A stretch of 64,000 nucleotides of DNA. Source: Rhizobium sp. NXC14 (GTDB lineage: Bacteria; Pseudomonadota; Alphaproteobacteria; Rhizobiales; Rhizobiaceae). Both the position numbers and the translations under genes were made by a program. Under the pieces are notes generated by a model. It was not told the DNA's origin, made no database searches, and saw nothing but the letters and a program-made list of their open reading frames with translations. Of this stretch, positions 18,637 to 28,014 are shown one piece after another; within the stretch, counting starts at the first letter, position 1, and each line of letters begins with the position of its first letter. Location of the stretch: NCBI RefSeq assembly GCF_002117485.1, contig NZ_CP021032.1, positions 709,016 to 773,015 on the forward strand. The letters are read 5' to 3'.

Positions 18637-19770
18637 TTAACCCACGGCAGTCCTCTTCTTCTTGTCCGGATCGTCGAAGGGAAGCGTGTGGGCGGTGGCG
18701 CTTGCCTTCACGGTCTTGCCGCGGACTTCGAGTTTCGTCCCATGCACCGCCTTGTCAACGTCGAGACGGGCGATCGCCATGGATTGTTTCGTCAGCGACG
18801 AATAGCTCGGGCAGGTGATGACGCCGACCTTCTTGCCGTCGGCAAAGACCTCGTCGCCGAGATCGGCCGGTCCGTCGGCGTCGATCAGCATGCCGAAGAT
18901 CTTGAAACGCTCCTTGCCCTTGAGACGCGCATGTTCCTCGGCGCCGCGGAATCCCGTCTTGCCGGGGCTGACGGTGAAGTCGAGGCCGAGTTCCCAGAGA
19001 CTGTCGCCGGGCGGCTGGTCGGCGAAGGGATACATCTGCGAATTGTCGTAGGGATAGAACAGCAGGTAGCTTTCGACGCGCAGCATGTCGAGGACCGAGA
19101 AGCAGCAGGGGATGATGCCCATCTCCTTGCCTTCCGAGATGATCCTGTCCCAGACCATGACGGCGTCCTGGCCGCGCACGAAGATCTCGTAACCGCGCTC
19201 GCCGGTATAGCCGGTGCGCGAAATCATCACGGGCGCGCCGAACAGCGTCGTCTGCATGTGGTGGAAATATTTGAGCTCGCGGATGCCGGGCACATATTTG
19301 GCGAGGTAGTCGACCGCAAGCGGACCCTGAAGCGACAGGTCATGCAGGTCGTCGTCGAAGAGTACCGCGCAATTGCGGCCCGCCGCCTGCTTGACGACTT
19401 CCTCGTGACCGGAGCCGGATCCATGCACGAGCATCCAGGAATTCGGGCCGGTGCGATAGACGATGCAATCGTCGGTAAAGTGGCCGCGGTCGTTCAGCAT
19501 GGTCGCGTAAACCGAGCGGCCGGGATAGATCTTCGTCAGGTCGCGGGTCGTGATGTAGTCGAGGACGGCGATGGCGTGCGGGCCGACCAGATGCACCTTC
19601 TTCAGCCCCGAGACATCCATGATGCCGGCCTTGGTGCGGACCGCGACATGCTCTTCCGACATGTCCTTCTCGTAGGTCCAGGCGGTTCCCATACCGCTCC
19701 AGTCTTCGAGCTTCGATCCCAGAGCGCGATGCCGATCCGCCAAGGCGGAGAAACGCCATGATAGAGCCAT
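18637..19770 (-). CDS. dmmD: GcvT-like tetrahydrofolate-dependent aminomethyltransferase (DmmD)
   Basis: A 377-residue protein of the glycine-cleavage T-protein fold. Typical features are AGIMDVSGLKKVHLVGPHA, the folate-site region SLQGPLAVDYL, and ISRTGYTGERGYEIFV. In the dmmDABC arrangement the GcvT-like protein is thought to capture the formaldehyde released from dimethylamine as methylene-tetrahydrofolate. It is not the housekeeping GcvT, because no gcvH or gcvP is near. GAGGGAACGG lies upstream of the start, and folD lies 91 bp upstream in the same direction. Confidence 0.75.
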   Translation of the reverse strand: MALSWRFSALADRHRALGSKLEDWSGMGTAWTYEKDMSEEHVAVRTKAGIMDVSGLKKVHLVGPHAIAVLDYITTRDLTKIYPGRSVYATMLNDRGHFTDDCIVYRTGPNSWMLVHGSGSGHEEVVKQAAGRNCAVLFDDDLHDLSLQGPLAVDYLAKYVPGIRELKYFHHMQTTLFGAPVMISRTGYTGERGYEIFVRGQDAVMVWDRIISEGKEMGIIPCCFSVLDMLRVESYLLFYPYDNSQMYPFADQPPGDSLWELGLDFTVSPGKTGFRGAEEHARLKGKERFKIFGMLIDADGPADLGDEVFADGKKVGVITCPSYSSLTKQSMAIARLDVDKAVHGTKLEVRGKTVKASATAHTLPFDDPDKKKRTAVG

Positions 19771-19861
19771 TTCCGTTCCCTCTTATTTCCTCTACGGAAT
19801 ATTTATTTCCTGACTATATAAATCTTTCGCGTCATGGCAAGCCCACCAGACGGCATTCCAC

Positions 19862-20761
19862 TCAAAACTTTGGCGGCACCTGCCCTGCGGCCCGGTGGGC
19901 GGCGATGACGGTGTTGGCCATCAGCATGGCGATGGTCATCGGCCCGACACCGCCTGGAACCGGCGTGATGGTGCTGGCGATCTCGGAGACTTCGCGGAAG
20001 GCAACGTCGCCGACGAGCCGGGTCTTGCCCTCGCCTTTCTCAGGAGCCGGGACGCGATTGATGCCGACGTCGATAACGGTTGCGCCGGGCTTGACCCAGT
20101 TGGCCTTGACCATCTCCGGCCGGCCGACGGCGGCGACCAGGATATCGGCGTTGCGGCAGGCCTCGGCGAGATTCCTGGTTCTGGAGTGCGCCATCGTCAC
20201 CGTCGCATTGGCGTTGAGCAGCAATTGCGCCATCGGCTTGCCGAACAGGTTGGAACGGCCGATGACGACGGCATTGAGCCCGGAGAGATCCTCGCCATGG
20301 GTGCGGCGGACGAAGACCATGGCGCCGGCCGGCGTGCAGGAGACCAGCCCGGTCTTCAGGTCGCCGGTGGCGAGCTTGCCGGCATTGACGACGCTGAGGC
20401 CATCGACATCTTTTTCTGGCAGGATCGACTGGATGATCGGTTCACTGTCGAGCGGTTTCGGCAAGGGCAACTGCACCAGGATGCCGTGGATCGACGGATC
20501 GGCGTTAAGCGTGGCGACAAGCGCTGCGAGCTCTTCCTGCTTCGTGTCCGCCGGCAGCGTGTGCTGGACGGACTTGAAGCCGCATTCCTTGGCCATGCGG
20601 CTCTTGGAGCCGACATAGGCATGGCTTGCCGGATCGTCGCCGACGATGATGACCGCAAGGCCTGTCGTGACGCCGCTCATCTTTTCCAGCGCTGCCGTCG
20701 CACTCTTGACCGTCTCGATTACGGTTGCAGCAACAAGTTTGCCGTCGATGACCTCGACCAT
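19862..20761 (-). CDS. folD: Bifunctional methylene-THF dehydrogenase/methenyl-THF cyclohydrolase FolD
   Basis: A 299-residue cytosolic enzyme that converts 5,10-methylene-tetrahydrofolate to 10-formyl-tetrahydrofolate. Family motifs visible are [13 protein letters not shown] with the catalytic Lys, [15 protein letters not shown] followed by [23 protein letters not shown] and [16 protein letters not shown]. It lies three bases after purU in a methylamine operon, so it should oxidise methyl-derived carbon delivered by the GcvT-like proteins. It may be a catabolic paralogue of a chromosomal folD. Confidence 0.93.
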   Translation of the reverse strand: MVEVIDGKLVAATVIETVKSATAALEKMSGVTTGLAVIIVGDDPASHAYVGSKSRMAKECGFKSVQHTLPADTKQEELAALVATLNADPSIHGILVQLPLPKPLDSEPIIQSILPEKDVDGLSVVNAGKLATGDLKTGLVSCTPAGAMVFVRRTHGEDLSGLNAVVIGRSNLFGKPMAQLLLNANATVTMAHSRTRNLAEACRNADILVAAVGRPEMVKANWVKPGATVIDVGINRVPAPEKGEGKTRLVGDVAFREVSEIASTITPVPGGVGPMTIAMLMANTVIAAHRAAGQVPPKF

Positions 20762-20764
20762 CTC

Positions 20765-21649
20765 TCAGCCCATGCGTTCTGAGGCGTAGCTTCCGGGGCT
20801 GGCCGGGAAGACGACGGTGCGATTGCCGTTGATGAAGGTGCGGTGATGGATATGGGCGTGGATGGCGCGCGCCAGCACCTGGCTTTCGACGTCGCGGCCG
20901 ATCGAGACATAGTCGTCGGGCGACTGCGCATGGGTGATGCGGGCGGTGTCCTGCTCGATGATCGGGCCTTCGTCGAGGTCGGCGGTGACGTAATGGGCGG
21001 TTGCGCCGATCAGCTTGACGCCGCGCTGGTAGGCCTGCTTGTAAGGGTTGGCGCCCTTGAAGCTCGGCAGGAAGGAGTGGTGGATGTTGATGATCTTGCC
21101 CGACATCTGCTTGCAGAGCTGGTCGGAGAGGACCTGCATGTAGCGGGCAAGCACGATCAGTTCGGTGCCGGTCTGCTCGACGAGGTCGACGAGCTGTGCT
21201 TCGGCCTGCGGCTTGTTCTCCTTCGTCACCTTGATGTGGTGGAAGGGGATGTCATGATTGACCACAACCTTCTGATAATCGAAATGGTTGGAGACGACGC
21301 CGACGATGTCGATCGGCAGGGCGCCGATCTTCCAGCGGTAGAGCAGGTCGTTGAGGCAATGGCCGAAGCGTGACACCATCAACAGCACCTTCATGCGGCT
21401 CTCGCTGTCGTGGAAGTCGTATTCCATCTCGAAGGGCGCGGCGACGGCGGCAAAATCGGCGCTGATCGCGGAACCGGAAAGTCCTTCCTCGGAAATGAAG
21501 CTGACGCGCATGAAGAACCTGCCGGTATCGAGATCGTCGAACTGCGAGCTGTCGATGATGTTGCAGCCCTTGTCGGCCAGATAGCTCGAAATCGCCGCAA
21601 CGATGCCGCGCGTCGACTTGCAGGATACGGTAAGTATGAAGCTCTTCAT
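20765..21649 (-). CDS. purU: Formyltetrahydrofolate deformylase PurU
   Basis: A 294-residue hydrolase that releases formate from 10-formyl-tetrahydrofolate. The N-terminal 85 residues form an ACT domain (FILTVSCKSTRGIVAAISSYLADKGCNIID), and the C-terminal part is a formyltransferase-fold domain with NIHHSFLPSFKGANPYKQAYQRGVKLIGATAHYV holding the catalytic His and a later Asp. With FolD it completes the THF route from methyl groups to formate, which can be oxidised for energy. It follows gmaS by 89 bp. Confidence 0.93.
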   Translation of the reverse strand: MKSFILTVSCKSTRGIVAAISSYLADKGCNIIDSSQFDDLDTGRFFMRVSFISEEGLSGSAISADFAAVAAPFEMEYDFHDSESRMKVLLMVSRFGHCLNDLLYRWKIGALPIDIVGVVSNHFDYQKVVVNHDIPFHHIKVTKENKPQAEAQLVDLVEQTGTELIVLARYMQVLSDQLCKQMSGKIINIHHSFLPSFKGANPYKQAYQRGVKLIGATAHYVTADLDEGPIIEQDTARITHAQSPDDYVSIGRDVESQVLARAIHAHIHHRTFINGNRTVVFPASPGSYASERMG

Positions 21650-21738
21650 GCTGTCTCTTCCTTCGCCCTTTCAGGTACAGAGAGTCCGGTCATGCCGAGC
21701 TGTTCAACCCGGCATGGCGAAGACGTCGGTCCGGCTGC

Positions 21739-23046
21739 TCAGATATCGAGCGTGCTGTCGCGTTCCCACTGGGTGAAATGCGAGCAGTAGGCATTCCATT
21801 CCAGGTGCTTGAGCTTGAGATAGGCGGAGGAAAACTCAGCCCCGATTGCCGCCTTCAAGCCCTCGTCGGCATCAAAGGCGCGCAGCGCATCGAGCAGGTT
21901 GAGCGGCAGGCGCGGCGCGTCCTTCACCAGGTGGCCCTCGGCATACATATCGATATCGTAGTGCTGGCCGGGGTCCGCCTTGCTGCGGATGCCGTCGAGG
22001 CCGGCCGCGATGATAATCGCCTGTAAGAGGTATGGATTGACCGCGCCGTCCGGCAGGCGCAGCTCGAAGCGCCCCGGTCCCGGCACGCGCACCATGTGAG
22101 TGCGGTTGTTGCCCGTCCATGTCACGGTGTTCGGCGACCATGTGGCGCCCGAGGTGGTGCGCGGCGCGTTGATGCGCTTGTAGGAATTGACCGTCGGATT
22201 GGTGATCGCGGCCAGCGCCGAGGCATGCTTCATGATGCCGCCGAGGAAGGTTTTACCCTGAGCCGAGAGCCCAAAGGCCATTTCCCTGTCCGCGAAGGCG
22301 TTTACCCTGCCATCGACGTCCCAGACCGAGATGTGCGCATGGCATCCGTTTCCGGTCAGGCCCTTGAAGGGCTTCGGCATGAAGGTAGCGCGAAGGCCGT
22401 GCTTTTCGGCGACCGACTTGACCATGAACTTGAAGAAAGAGTGCTTGTCGGCGGTCTTCAGGACATCGTCATATTCCCAGTTCATCTCGAACTGGCCGTT
22501 CGCATCCTCGTGGTCGTTCTGATAGGGCTTCCAGCCGAGTTCCAGCATATAGTCGCAGATCTCGGCGATGACATCGTACCGACGCATCACGGCCTGCTGG
22601 TCGTAGCAAGGCTTCTCGGCGGTATCGAACTGGTCTGAAATCACCGAACCATCAGCAGAGATGAGAAAGAACTCGGGCTCCACGCCGGTCTTCACCCGCA
22701 GCCCTTCCTTCGCAGCTTCAGCCACCAGTCTTTTCAGCACGACACGCGGCGCCTGTTCAACAGGCCGTTCGTCCATGACGCAGTCGGCGGCGACCCATGC
22801 AACGTCCTTCTTCCAGGGCAATTGGATGACGGAGGAAGCATCGGGAATCGCAAACAGGTCCGGATGGGCCGGCGTCAGATCGAGCCAGGTTGCAAAGCCT
22901 GCAAAACCGGCACCATCCTTCTGCATGTCGGCGATGGCTTCTGCCGGGACCAGCTTGGCGCGTTGGCCGCCGAACAGGTCGGTATAGCTGATCATGAAAT
23001 ATTTGATGCCTTTGTCTCTCGCAAAAGCAGCAAGGTCCAGTGTCAT
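21739..23046 (-). CDS. gmaS: Gamma-glutamylmethylamide synthetase (GlnT-type glutamine synthetase)
   Basis: A 435-residue glutamine-synthetase-fold ATPase. In the N-methylglutamate pathway GmaS joins methylamine to glutamate using ATP. Visible motifs are GVEPEFFLIS, NDHEDANGQFEMNWEYDD, KPFKGLTGNGCHAHISVW (metal and ammonia-site strand) and the NRTHMVRVPGPGRFELRLPDG active-site region. Rhizobial annotations call this gene glnT; its position between mgsC and purU argues for methylamine, not ammonia, as substrate. AAGGGGAACG precedes the start. A true glutamine synthetase III-like role is the alternative. Confidence 0.85.
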   Translation of the reverse strand: MTLDLAAFARDKGIKYFMISYTDLFGGQRAKLVPAEAIADMQKDGAGFAGFATWLDLTPAHPDLFAIPDASSVIQLPWKKDVAWVAADCVMDERPVEQAPRVVLKRLVAEAAKEGLRVKTGVEPEFFLISADGSVISDQFDTAEKPCYDQQAVMRRYDVIAEICDYMLELGWKPYQNDHEDANGQFEMNWEYDDVLKTADKHSFFKFMVKSVAEKHGLRATFMPKPFKGLTGNGCHAHISVWDVDGRVNAFADREMAFGLSAQGKTFLGGIMKHASALAAITNPTVNSYKRINAPRTTSGATWSPNTVTWTGNNRTHMVRVPGPGRFELRLPDGAVNPYLLQAIIIAAGLDGIRSKADPGQHYDIDMYAEGHLVKDAPRLPLNLLDALRAFDADEGLKAAIGAEFSSAYLKLKHLEWNAYCSHFTQWERDSTLDI

Positions 23047-23126
23047 TCTCGTTCCCCTTTGGATTTCTTCGAGACACTTTGGTTTATGGATATGAGACGG
23101 CCGGGATATTGCCCGGCCGGTAGAAA

Positions 23127-24455
23127 TCAGAAGCCTCCCTTGCCGGGGATCCAGTTGGTGCCGGCGAGCGGCACCTGCGCCATGGCCGATGCCTCGATTG
23201 TCAGTGCGACGAGGTCTTCCGGTTCGAGATTGTGCAGGTGGTTCTTACCGCAGGCGCGTGCGATCGTCTGAGCTTCGAGCGTCATGACCTTGAGGTAGTT
23301 GGCGAGGCGGCGCCCGGCCGCAACCGGGTCGAGGCGTTTTGCCAGCTCCGGGTCCTGTGTGGTGATGCCCGCCGGATCCTTGCCTTCATGCCAATCGTCA
23401 TAGGCGCCGGCCGTCGTTCCTAGCTTCTGATATTCCTCTTCCCAGCGCGGATCGTTGTCGCCGATGGCGACGAGCGCCGCCGTTCCGATCGCGACCGCGT
23501 CGGCGCCGAGCGCCAGCGCCTTCGCCACGTCGGCGCCCGAGCGGATACCGCCCGAGATGATCAGCTGCACCTTTCGGTGCATGCCGAGATCCTGCAGCGC
23601 CTGGACGGCCGGACGAATGCAGGCGAGCGTCGGCATGCCGACATTCTCGATGAAGACGTCCTGGGTCGCCGCCGTGCCGCCCTGCATGCCGTCGAGCACC
23701 ACGACGTCGGCGCCAGCCTTCACGGCAAGAGCGGTGTCGTAGTATGGACGCGCTCCGCCGACTTTGACGTAGATCGGCTTTTCCCAGTCAGTGATCTCGC
23801 GCAACTCCATGATCTTGATTTCCAGATCGTCGGGGCCTGTCCAGTCGGGATGGCGGCAGGCCGAGCGCTGGTCGATGCCCTTCGGCAGGTTGCGCATATT
23901 GGCGACGCGGTCGGAGATCTTCTGGCCGAGCAGCATGCCGCCGCCGCCGGGCTTGGCGCCCTGACCGACGACGACTTCGATCGCGTCGGCGCGGCGCAGG
24001 TCCTTCGGGTTCATGCCATAGCGCGACGGCAGATATTGATAGACCAGAGTCTGCGAATGCCCGCGTTCCTCATCCGTCATGCCGCCATCGCCTGTCGTGG
24101 TCGACGTGCCCGCGATCGTCGCACCCCGGCCGAGCGCTTCCTTGGCGTTGCCGGAAAGCGCACCGAAACTCATGCCGGCGATGGTAATCGGCGTCATGAG
24201 CGTGATCGGCTTCTTGGCGAAGCGGGAGCCGAGCACCACCGTCGTATCGCACTTCTCTCGGTAGCCTTCGAGCGGATAGCGTGAGATCGAGGCGCCGAGG
24301 AACAGCAGATCGTCGAAATGCGGAACCTTGCGCTTGGTGCCGGCGCCGCGGATGTCATAGATGCCGGTGGCGGCCGCGCGGCGGATTTCGGCGAGCGTAT
24401 AATCGTCGAAAGTCGCGGACTTGCGTGGCGGGGTATAGGGGTTGTGATAGCTCAT
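23127..24455 (-). CDS. mgsC: N-methylglutamate synthase subunit C (GlxD, glutamate-synthase-like FMN protein)
   Basis: A 442-residue protein matching the FMN and iron-sulphur synthase domain of glutamate synthase as a free-standing subunit. The stretch VVGQGAKPGGGGMLLGQKIS is the FMN/2-oxoglutarate-site signature; IISGGIRSGADVAKALALGADAVAIGT is the phosphate-binding part of the barrel. With MgsA and MgsB it makes N-methylglutamate. It has 80 bp to gmaS downstream and 14 bp from mgsB. Rhizobial annotation usually names it glxD. Confidence 0.85.
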   Translation of the reverse strand: MSYHNPYTPPRKSATFDDYTLAEIRRAAATGIYDIRGAGTKRKVPHFDDLLFLGASISRYPLEGYREKCDTTVVLGSRFAKKPITLMTPITIAGMSFGALSGNAKEALGRGATIAGTSTTTGDGGMTDEERGHSQTLVYQYLPSRYGMNPKDLRRADAIEVVVGQGAKPGGGGMLLGQKISDRVANMRNLPKGIDQRSACRHPDWTGPDDLEIKIMELREITDWEKPIYVKVGGARPYYDTALAVKAGADVVVLDGMQGGTAATQDVFIENVGMPTLACIRPAVQALQDLGMHRKVQLIISGGIRSGADVAKALALGADAVAIGTAALVAIGDNDPRWEEEYQKLGTTAGAYDDWHEGKDPAGITTQDPELAKRLDPVAAGRRLANYLKVMTLEAQTIARACGKNHLHNLEPEDLVALTIEASAMAQVPLAGTNWIPGKGGF

Positions 24456-24469
24456 GAGTGTCCCTCGCC

Positions 24470-25156
24470 TCAGTACGCATCTGCGTTGTCGATGTTGAAA
24501 TTGTAGAGCTTGCGGGCGGAGCCGTAGCGCTTGAACTCTTCGGGTCTGACGTCCGTCACGCCTGCCTTGCCGAGCAGTTCGGCCAGCTTCTCCAGATGCT
24601 CCGGCCGCATCTCTTTCTCGATGCAGTCGGAGCCGAGGCTCTTCACCTCGCCGCGGACGAACAGCTTGGCTTCGTAGAGCGAATCCCCAAGCGCATCGCC
24701 GGCGTCGCCAAGGACGACGAGATGCCCGGACTGGCCCATGAAGGCCGACATGTGGCCGATGCTGCCGTGGACGACGATGTCGATGCCCTTCATCGAAATG
24801 CCGCAGCGCGAAGCGGCATTGCCCTTGATGACGAGCAGGCCGCCGCGGCCGGTGGCCCCGGCATATTGGCTGGCGTCGCCCTCGATGACGACGGTGCCCG
24901 ACATCATGTTTTCGGCAACACCCGGACCGGCCGAGCCATGAACCGTCACCTTGCCGCCGTCATTCATGCCGGCGCAGTAATAGCCGACAGATCCCCTGAC
25001 AGCGACCGTCACCGGGCTGTCGATCCCGACGGCGACGGCATGGCTGCCGCGCGGGTTGATGACCTCGAATTCAGTGTCGTTGGCGCCTTTGGAAAGAGCG
25101 TGCAGCGCGCTGTTCAATTCGCGAAGAGGCGTGTTGGAAAGATCGAATGTCGGCAT
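24470..25156 (-). CDS. mgsB: N-methylglutamate synthase subunit B (GlxC, GXGXG protein)
   Basis: A 228-residue protein made almost only of the right-handed beta-helix repeat of the glutamate synthase C-terminal domain (YYCAGMNDGGKVTVHGSAGPGVAENMMSG, GATGRGGLLVIKGNAASRCG). It is a structural subunit of N-methylglutamate synthase, encoded separately. It lies 55 bp after mgsA and 14 bp before mgsC, in the same transcript. The rhizobial name is glxC. Confidence 0.85.
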   Translation of the reverse strand: MPTFDLSNTPLRELNSALHALSKGANDTEFEVINPRGSHAVAVGIDSPVTVAVRGSVGYYCAGMNDGGKVTVHGSAGPGVAENMMSGTVVIEGDASQYAGATGRGGLLVIKGNAASRCGISMKGIDIVVHGSIGHMSAFMGQSGHLVVLGDAGDALGDSLYEAKLFVRGEVKSLGSDCIEKEMRPEHLEKLAELLGKAGVTDVRPEEFKRYGSARKLYNFNIDNADAY

Positions 25157-25211
25157 TGAATCCTCGTTGGTCCGGGAGACGGTCCGCGCCGCCTCTTGGC
25201 TTTAGCGCGCC

Positions 25212-26117
25212 TCAGGCCGCCTTGTCGTGATCCCAGAAGTAGACCGTTGCCGGCTCCGGCTCCCAGACGCGGGCATTCTCGATGCCGGGAAGATTGACCA
25301 GCGCGCGGTATTCCGAGCCGAAGGCGACATACTGGTCGGTCTCGGCCATGACGGCGGGCTTGCAGGCGATCGGGTCGCGCACCACGCCGAAGCCGGACTT
25401 GGTGCCGACGACGAAGGTGAAGAAGCCGTCGAGATCGTCGAGCGCACCGGTCAGCGCCTGGCCGAGATCCTTGCCCTTGGCCATTTCGGCCGTCAGATAG
25501 GCGGCGGCGACTTCCGAATCATTCTGCGTCTCGAAGGTCATGCCTTCGCGCGTCAGTTCGCGTCGCAGATTGTTGTGGTTTGACAGCGAGCCATTGTGCA
25601 CGAGGCACTGGTCGGCGCCGGTCGAGAATGGATGGGCGCCGAGCGTGGTGACGGCGGATTCCGTCGCCATGCGGGTATGGCCGATGCCGTGGGTTCCGCT
25701 CATCGCGCGGACTCCGAAGCGCGCCACGACCTCTTTCGGAAGGCCGATTTCCTTGTAGATCTCGACGCTCTCACCCGAGCCCATAAGACGAACTGCCGGG
25801 CGAATCCGTTCGAGCGCCTCGCGCACTGCTACAAGCTTGGAGGCATCAAGCTCAATGACCGCGTGCGTGCTCTTGATCCACACATGGGCCTTGATGCCGG
25901 CCGCCTCGAGGTCAGTGGCGAGGCCCTCGAAGTCCGCGCCTGGATTGCTGGACTGGATAGTGATTTTCGCCTTGCCCTCTGCAGAGCCGCCATAGATCGC
26001 GATACCGGCCGAGTCCGGCCCGCGATCCGTCATGGTGATCAGCATATCCGAAAGCAGGTTTCCGAGCTGAGGCTCAAGGCTCTTGTCCTTGAGGAACAAT
26101 CCAACAATGCCGCACAT
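25212..26117 (-). CDS. mgsA: N-methylglutamate synthase subunit A (GlxB, class II amidotransferase)
   Basis: A 301-residue class II glutamine amidotransferase. The mature protein would begin with the catalytic Cys (MCGIVGLF), and GTHGIGHTRMATES plus LVHNGSLSNHNNLRREL form the glutamine pocket. In MgsABC this domain is thought to release methylamine from gamma-glutamylmethylamide for transfer to 2-oxoglutarate. The start has a strong AAGGAGG site that lies in a small hairpin (26128-26148). It is preceded in the same direction by a cupin regulator. The rhizobial name is glxB. Confidence 0.86.
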   Translation of the reverse strand: MCGIVGLFLKDKSLEPQLGNLLSDMLITMTDRGPDSAGIAIYGGSAEGKAKITIQSSNPGADFEGLATDLEAAGIKAHVWIKSTHAVIELDASKLVAVREALERIRPAVRLMGSGESVEIYKEIGLPKEVVARFGVRAMSGTHGIGHTRMATESAVTTLGAHPFSTGADQCLVHNGSLSNHNNLRRELTREGMTFETQNDSEVAAAYLTAEMAKGKDLGQALTGALDDLDGFFTFVVGTKSGFGVVRDPIACKPAVMAETDQYVAFGSEYRALVNLPGIENARVWEPEPATVYFWDHDKAA

Positions 26118-26127
26118 CGCCTGTGCC

Positions 26128-26148
26128 TCCTTTCATGTTGAGAAAGGA
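26128..26148 (-). promoter_or_regulatory. Hairpin covering the mgsA ribosome binding site
   Basis: TCCTTTC and GAAAGGA form a perfect 7-bp stem with a 7-nt loop in the mgsA leader. The 3' arm contains the first part of the AAGGAGG ribosome site of mgsA, so the hairpin could reduce translation of the first enzyme gene of the operon. No ligand-binding domain is visible. Confidence 0.4.
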
Positions 26149-26206
26149 CTAGCAGGTCTATGGATGGACTTCAACTGGTAGGAATAAACTTTTCTTCTAA
26201 GGCAAG

Positions 26207-26890
26207 TCAGCTTCGCGAGTTCTGCTGGGGATAGCTGATAATCGAGAGGTACCTGCTCGGCAGTTTTACCAGTTGCTCCGGCCCATGCGGCGCATCGGCG
26301 TCGAAGAACAGGCTGTCGCCCGGCTGCATCTGGAAAAGCTGGTCTCCGTGGCGGTAGATGACCTCGCCTTCGAGCATGTAGAGAAACTCCATGCCCTCAT
26401 GCTGGAAGGTCGGGAAAACATCGGAATCGGCCGTCAGCGTGATGAGATAAGGCTCGACGATGACGCCGCTGGTGTTGTTGTCGATATGGCCGAGCAGATT
26501 ATATTGATGGCCGGCGCGGGTGCCGCGCCGTTCCAGCTCGACGCCCTGCCCCGCCTTGACGAAGACGGCGTTGCGCGGTTCCTCATAGCGGCGAAAAAAG
26601 GCCGTCAGCGGCACGCCGAGCGCCCTCGACAATGACTGCAGCGTCGTCAGCGACGGCGAGATGTTGCCGTTCTCGATCTTCGACAGCATTCCGAGTGAAA
26701 TGCCGGTCGCAGCCGCGAGATCGGTGACGGTGATGCCGAGTTTCTTGCGGTAGGCCCGCACCTCATGGCCGATCGCCATTTCGAGGTTGTTTTCCTTCGG
26801 TTCGCGAACGGCGTGCGGGTCCTGGGAAAAGGGGGTGCGTCCGCCCTGCGCCTGTTCCGGTTGGTCTGCCGCTTCACCTTTGGCTTTCAT
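26207..26890 (-). CDS. XRE-family regulator with C-terminal cupin sensor
   Basis: A 227-residue regulator. Residues about 40-97 are a Cro/C1-type helix-turn-helix (VTDLAAATGISLGMLSKIENGNISPSLTTLQSLSRAL); residues about 150-220 are a small cupin barrel (EGMEFLYMLEGEVIYRHGDQLFQMQPGDSLFF) that probably binds the inducer. It lies 89 bp upstream of mgsA in the same direction and probably controls the methylamine genes, with methylamine or a glutamyl derivative as a plausible signal. Binding sites and sign of control are not visible. Confidence 0.83.
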   Translation of the reverse strand: MKAKGEAADQPEQAQGGRTPFSQDPHAVREPKENNLEMAIGHEVRAYRKKLGITVTDLAAATGISLGMLSKIENGNISPSLTTLQSLSRALGVPLTAFFRRYEEPRNAVFVKAGQGVELERRGTRAGHQYNLLGHIDNNTSGVIVEPYLITLTADSDVFPTFQHEGMEFLYMLEGEVIYRHGDQLFQMQPGDSLFFDADAPHGPEQLVKLPSRYLSIISYPQQNSRS

Positions 26891-26968
26891 CGGATTTACT
26901 GCTGCCTTCTCTTTTGGGTCAAGGCAACGCTATCGCCATAGTGAAAATTTCTCAACCGTGAAGAAAAC

Positions 26969-27928
26969 TTATTCCCGCCGCGCCTCTCGCGGGGCGATGC
27001 CGTAGACGACACGGAACATCCGGGAAAAATGGCTGAGGCTGGAAAAACCAGTGGCAACAGCGATCTCCGAGACGGAAAGCGGGCTCTGCTTCAGCAGGCG
27101 ATGGGCATGCTGAAGCCTGATCCTGCGGTATTGATCGAGGAAGCTGGTGCCGAGATAGGCCGCAAAGAGCCGGTCGAGATGGCGGGTGGTGACACCGGCG
27201 ATCCGCGCCATGGCGGCGCGCTCGAGCGGCATCTCGATCGTCTCCTCCATCCGTTCGAGAACGCTGAGCAGGCCAGGGTGGTGGACACCGTATCGCTCGG
27301 CGAGAGACGCACGCTGCGGAGCAGCGGGTTCGTTGACCTCGGTGTGAAGATACCAGTCGCTGACCCGGCGGGCGAAATCCGGCCCCATCCGCTCGGCGAT
27401 CAGCACATGCATCATGTCAAGTGGAGCGATACCGCCGCCGCAGGTGATCCTGTTGCCGTCGATCACGAAGCGCGCCTGGCGCGGCGTGAGATCCGGGAAG
27501 GCTTCGAGAAGGGCGGCCGCATGCTCCCAATGGATAGTGAAGTCGCGGCCCCCAAGCAGTCCGGCGGCGGCCATCAGATAGGGGCCGCCGGAAATGCCGC
27601 CGATCCGCATGCCTTCGCGCGACAACTGCCTCAGGCAGGCAAGCACGCCAGGATATCGCCAATCCCGAGGCAAGCCGCCGGCGCAGACGAAGGCGGTACT
27701 AAGGCCCGATCCCCTCATGGGAAGGGGATCGGCGGGCACGCTGACGCCGGAGGAGGAAAGGGCGGGCGCGCCATCCGGAGAATAGGTGGAGACACGATAG
27801 ATCTCGCGGCCAGCCAGCAGATTTGCCGCCCGCAGCGGCTCCGTCGCCGAGGCATAGGACATCAGCGCAAATCCCGGAATCAGGATGAAGCCGATCGTCT
27901 GAACATTTCTGCCATCAAGTGAGGACAT
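26969..27928 (-). CDS. glxA: AraC-family regulator with amidotransferase-like domain (GlxA)
   Basis: A 319-residue regulator. The first 190 residues are a DJ-1/PfpI-like glutamine-amidotransferase fold (GFILIPGFALMSYASATEPLRAAN) without an obvious active enzyme; the last 100 residues hold the two helix-turn-helix motifs of AraC proteins (AMARIAGVTTRHLDRLFAAYLGTSFLDQYRRIRLQHAHRLL, then SVSEIAVATGFSSLSHFSRMFRVVYG). Regulators of this class often sense carnitine, betaine or sarcosine-type amines. It is divergent from mgdABCD, with an 86-bp spacer carrying the perfect palindrome GACATATGTC. Confidence 0.85.
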   Translation of the reverse strand: MSSLDGRNVQTIGFILIPGFALMSYASATEPLRAANLLAGREIYRVSTYSPDGAPALSSSGVSVPADPLPMRGSGLSTAFVCAGGLPRDWRYPGVLACLRQLSREGMRIGGISGGPYLMAAAGLLGGRDFTIHWEHAAALLEAFPDLTPRQARFVIDGNRITCGGGIAPLDMMHVLIAERMGPDFARRVSDWYLHTEVNEPAAPQRASLAERYGVHHPGLLSVLERMEETIEMPLERAAMARIAGVTTRHLDRLFAAYLGTSFLDQYRRIRLQHAHRLLKQSPLSVSEIAVATGFSSLSHFSRMFRVVYGIAPREARRE

Positions 27929-27942
27929 GTCCCTTTCTTAGC

Positions 27943-27952
27943 GACATATGTC
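27943..27952. promoter_or_regulatory. Palindrome between glxA and mgdA, candidate operator
   Basis: GACATATGTC is a perfect 10-bp palindrome in the 86-bp divergent promoter region, 15 bp from the glxA start and 63 bp from the mgdA start. It could bind GlxA or the cupin regulator. A single short palindrome is weak evidence. Confidence 0.35.
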
Positions 27953-28014
27953 TGTTCTGTGCAAGTCTCGTCGATTCTTTCTGGCATCATGCGGCTGTTC
28001 TTTCCGGGTGACCC

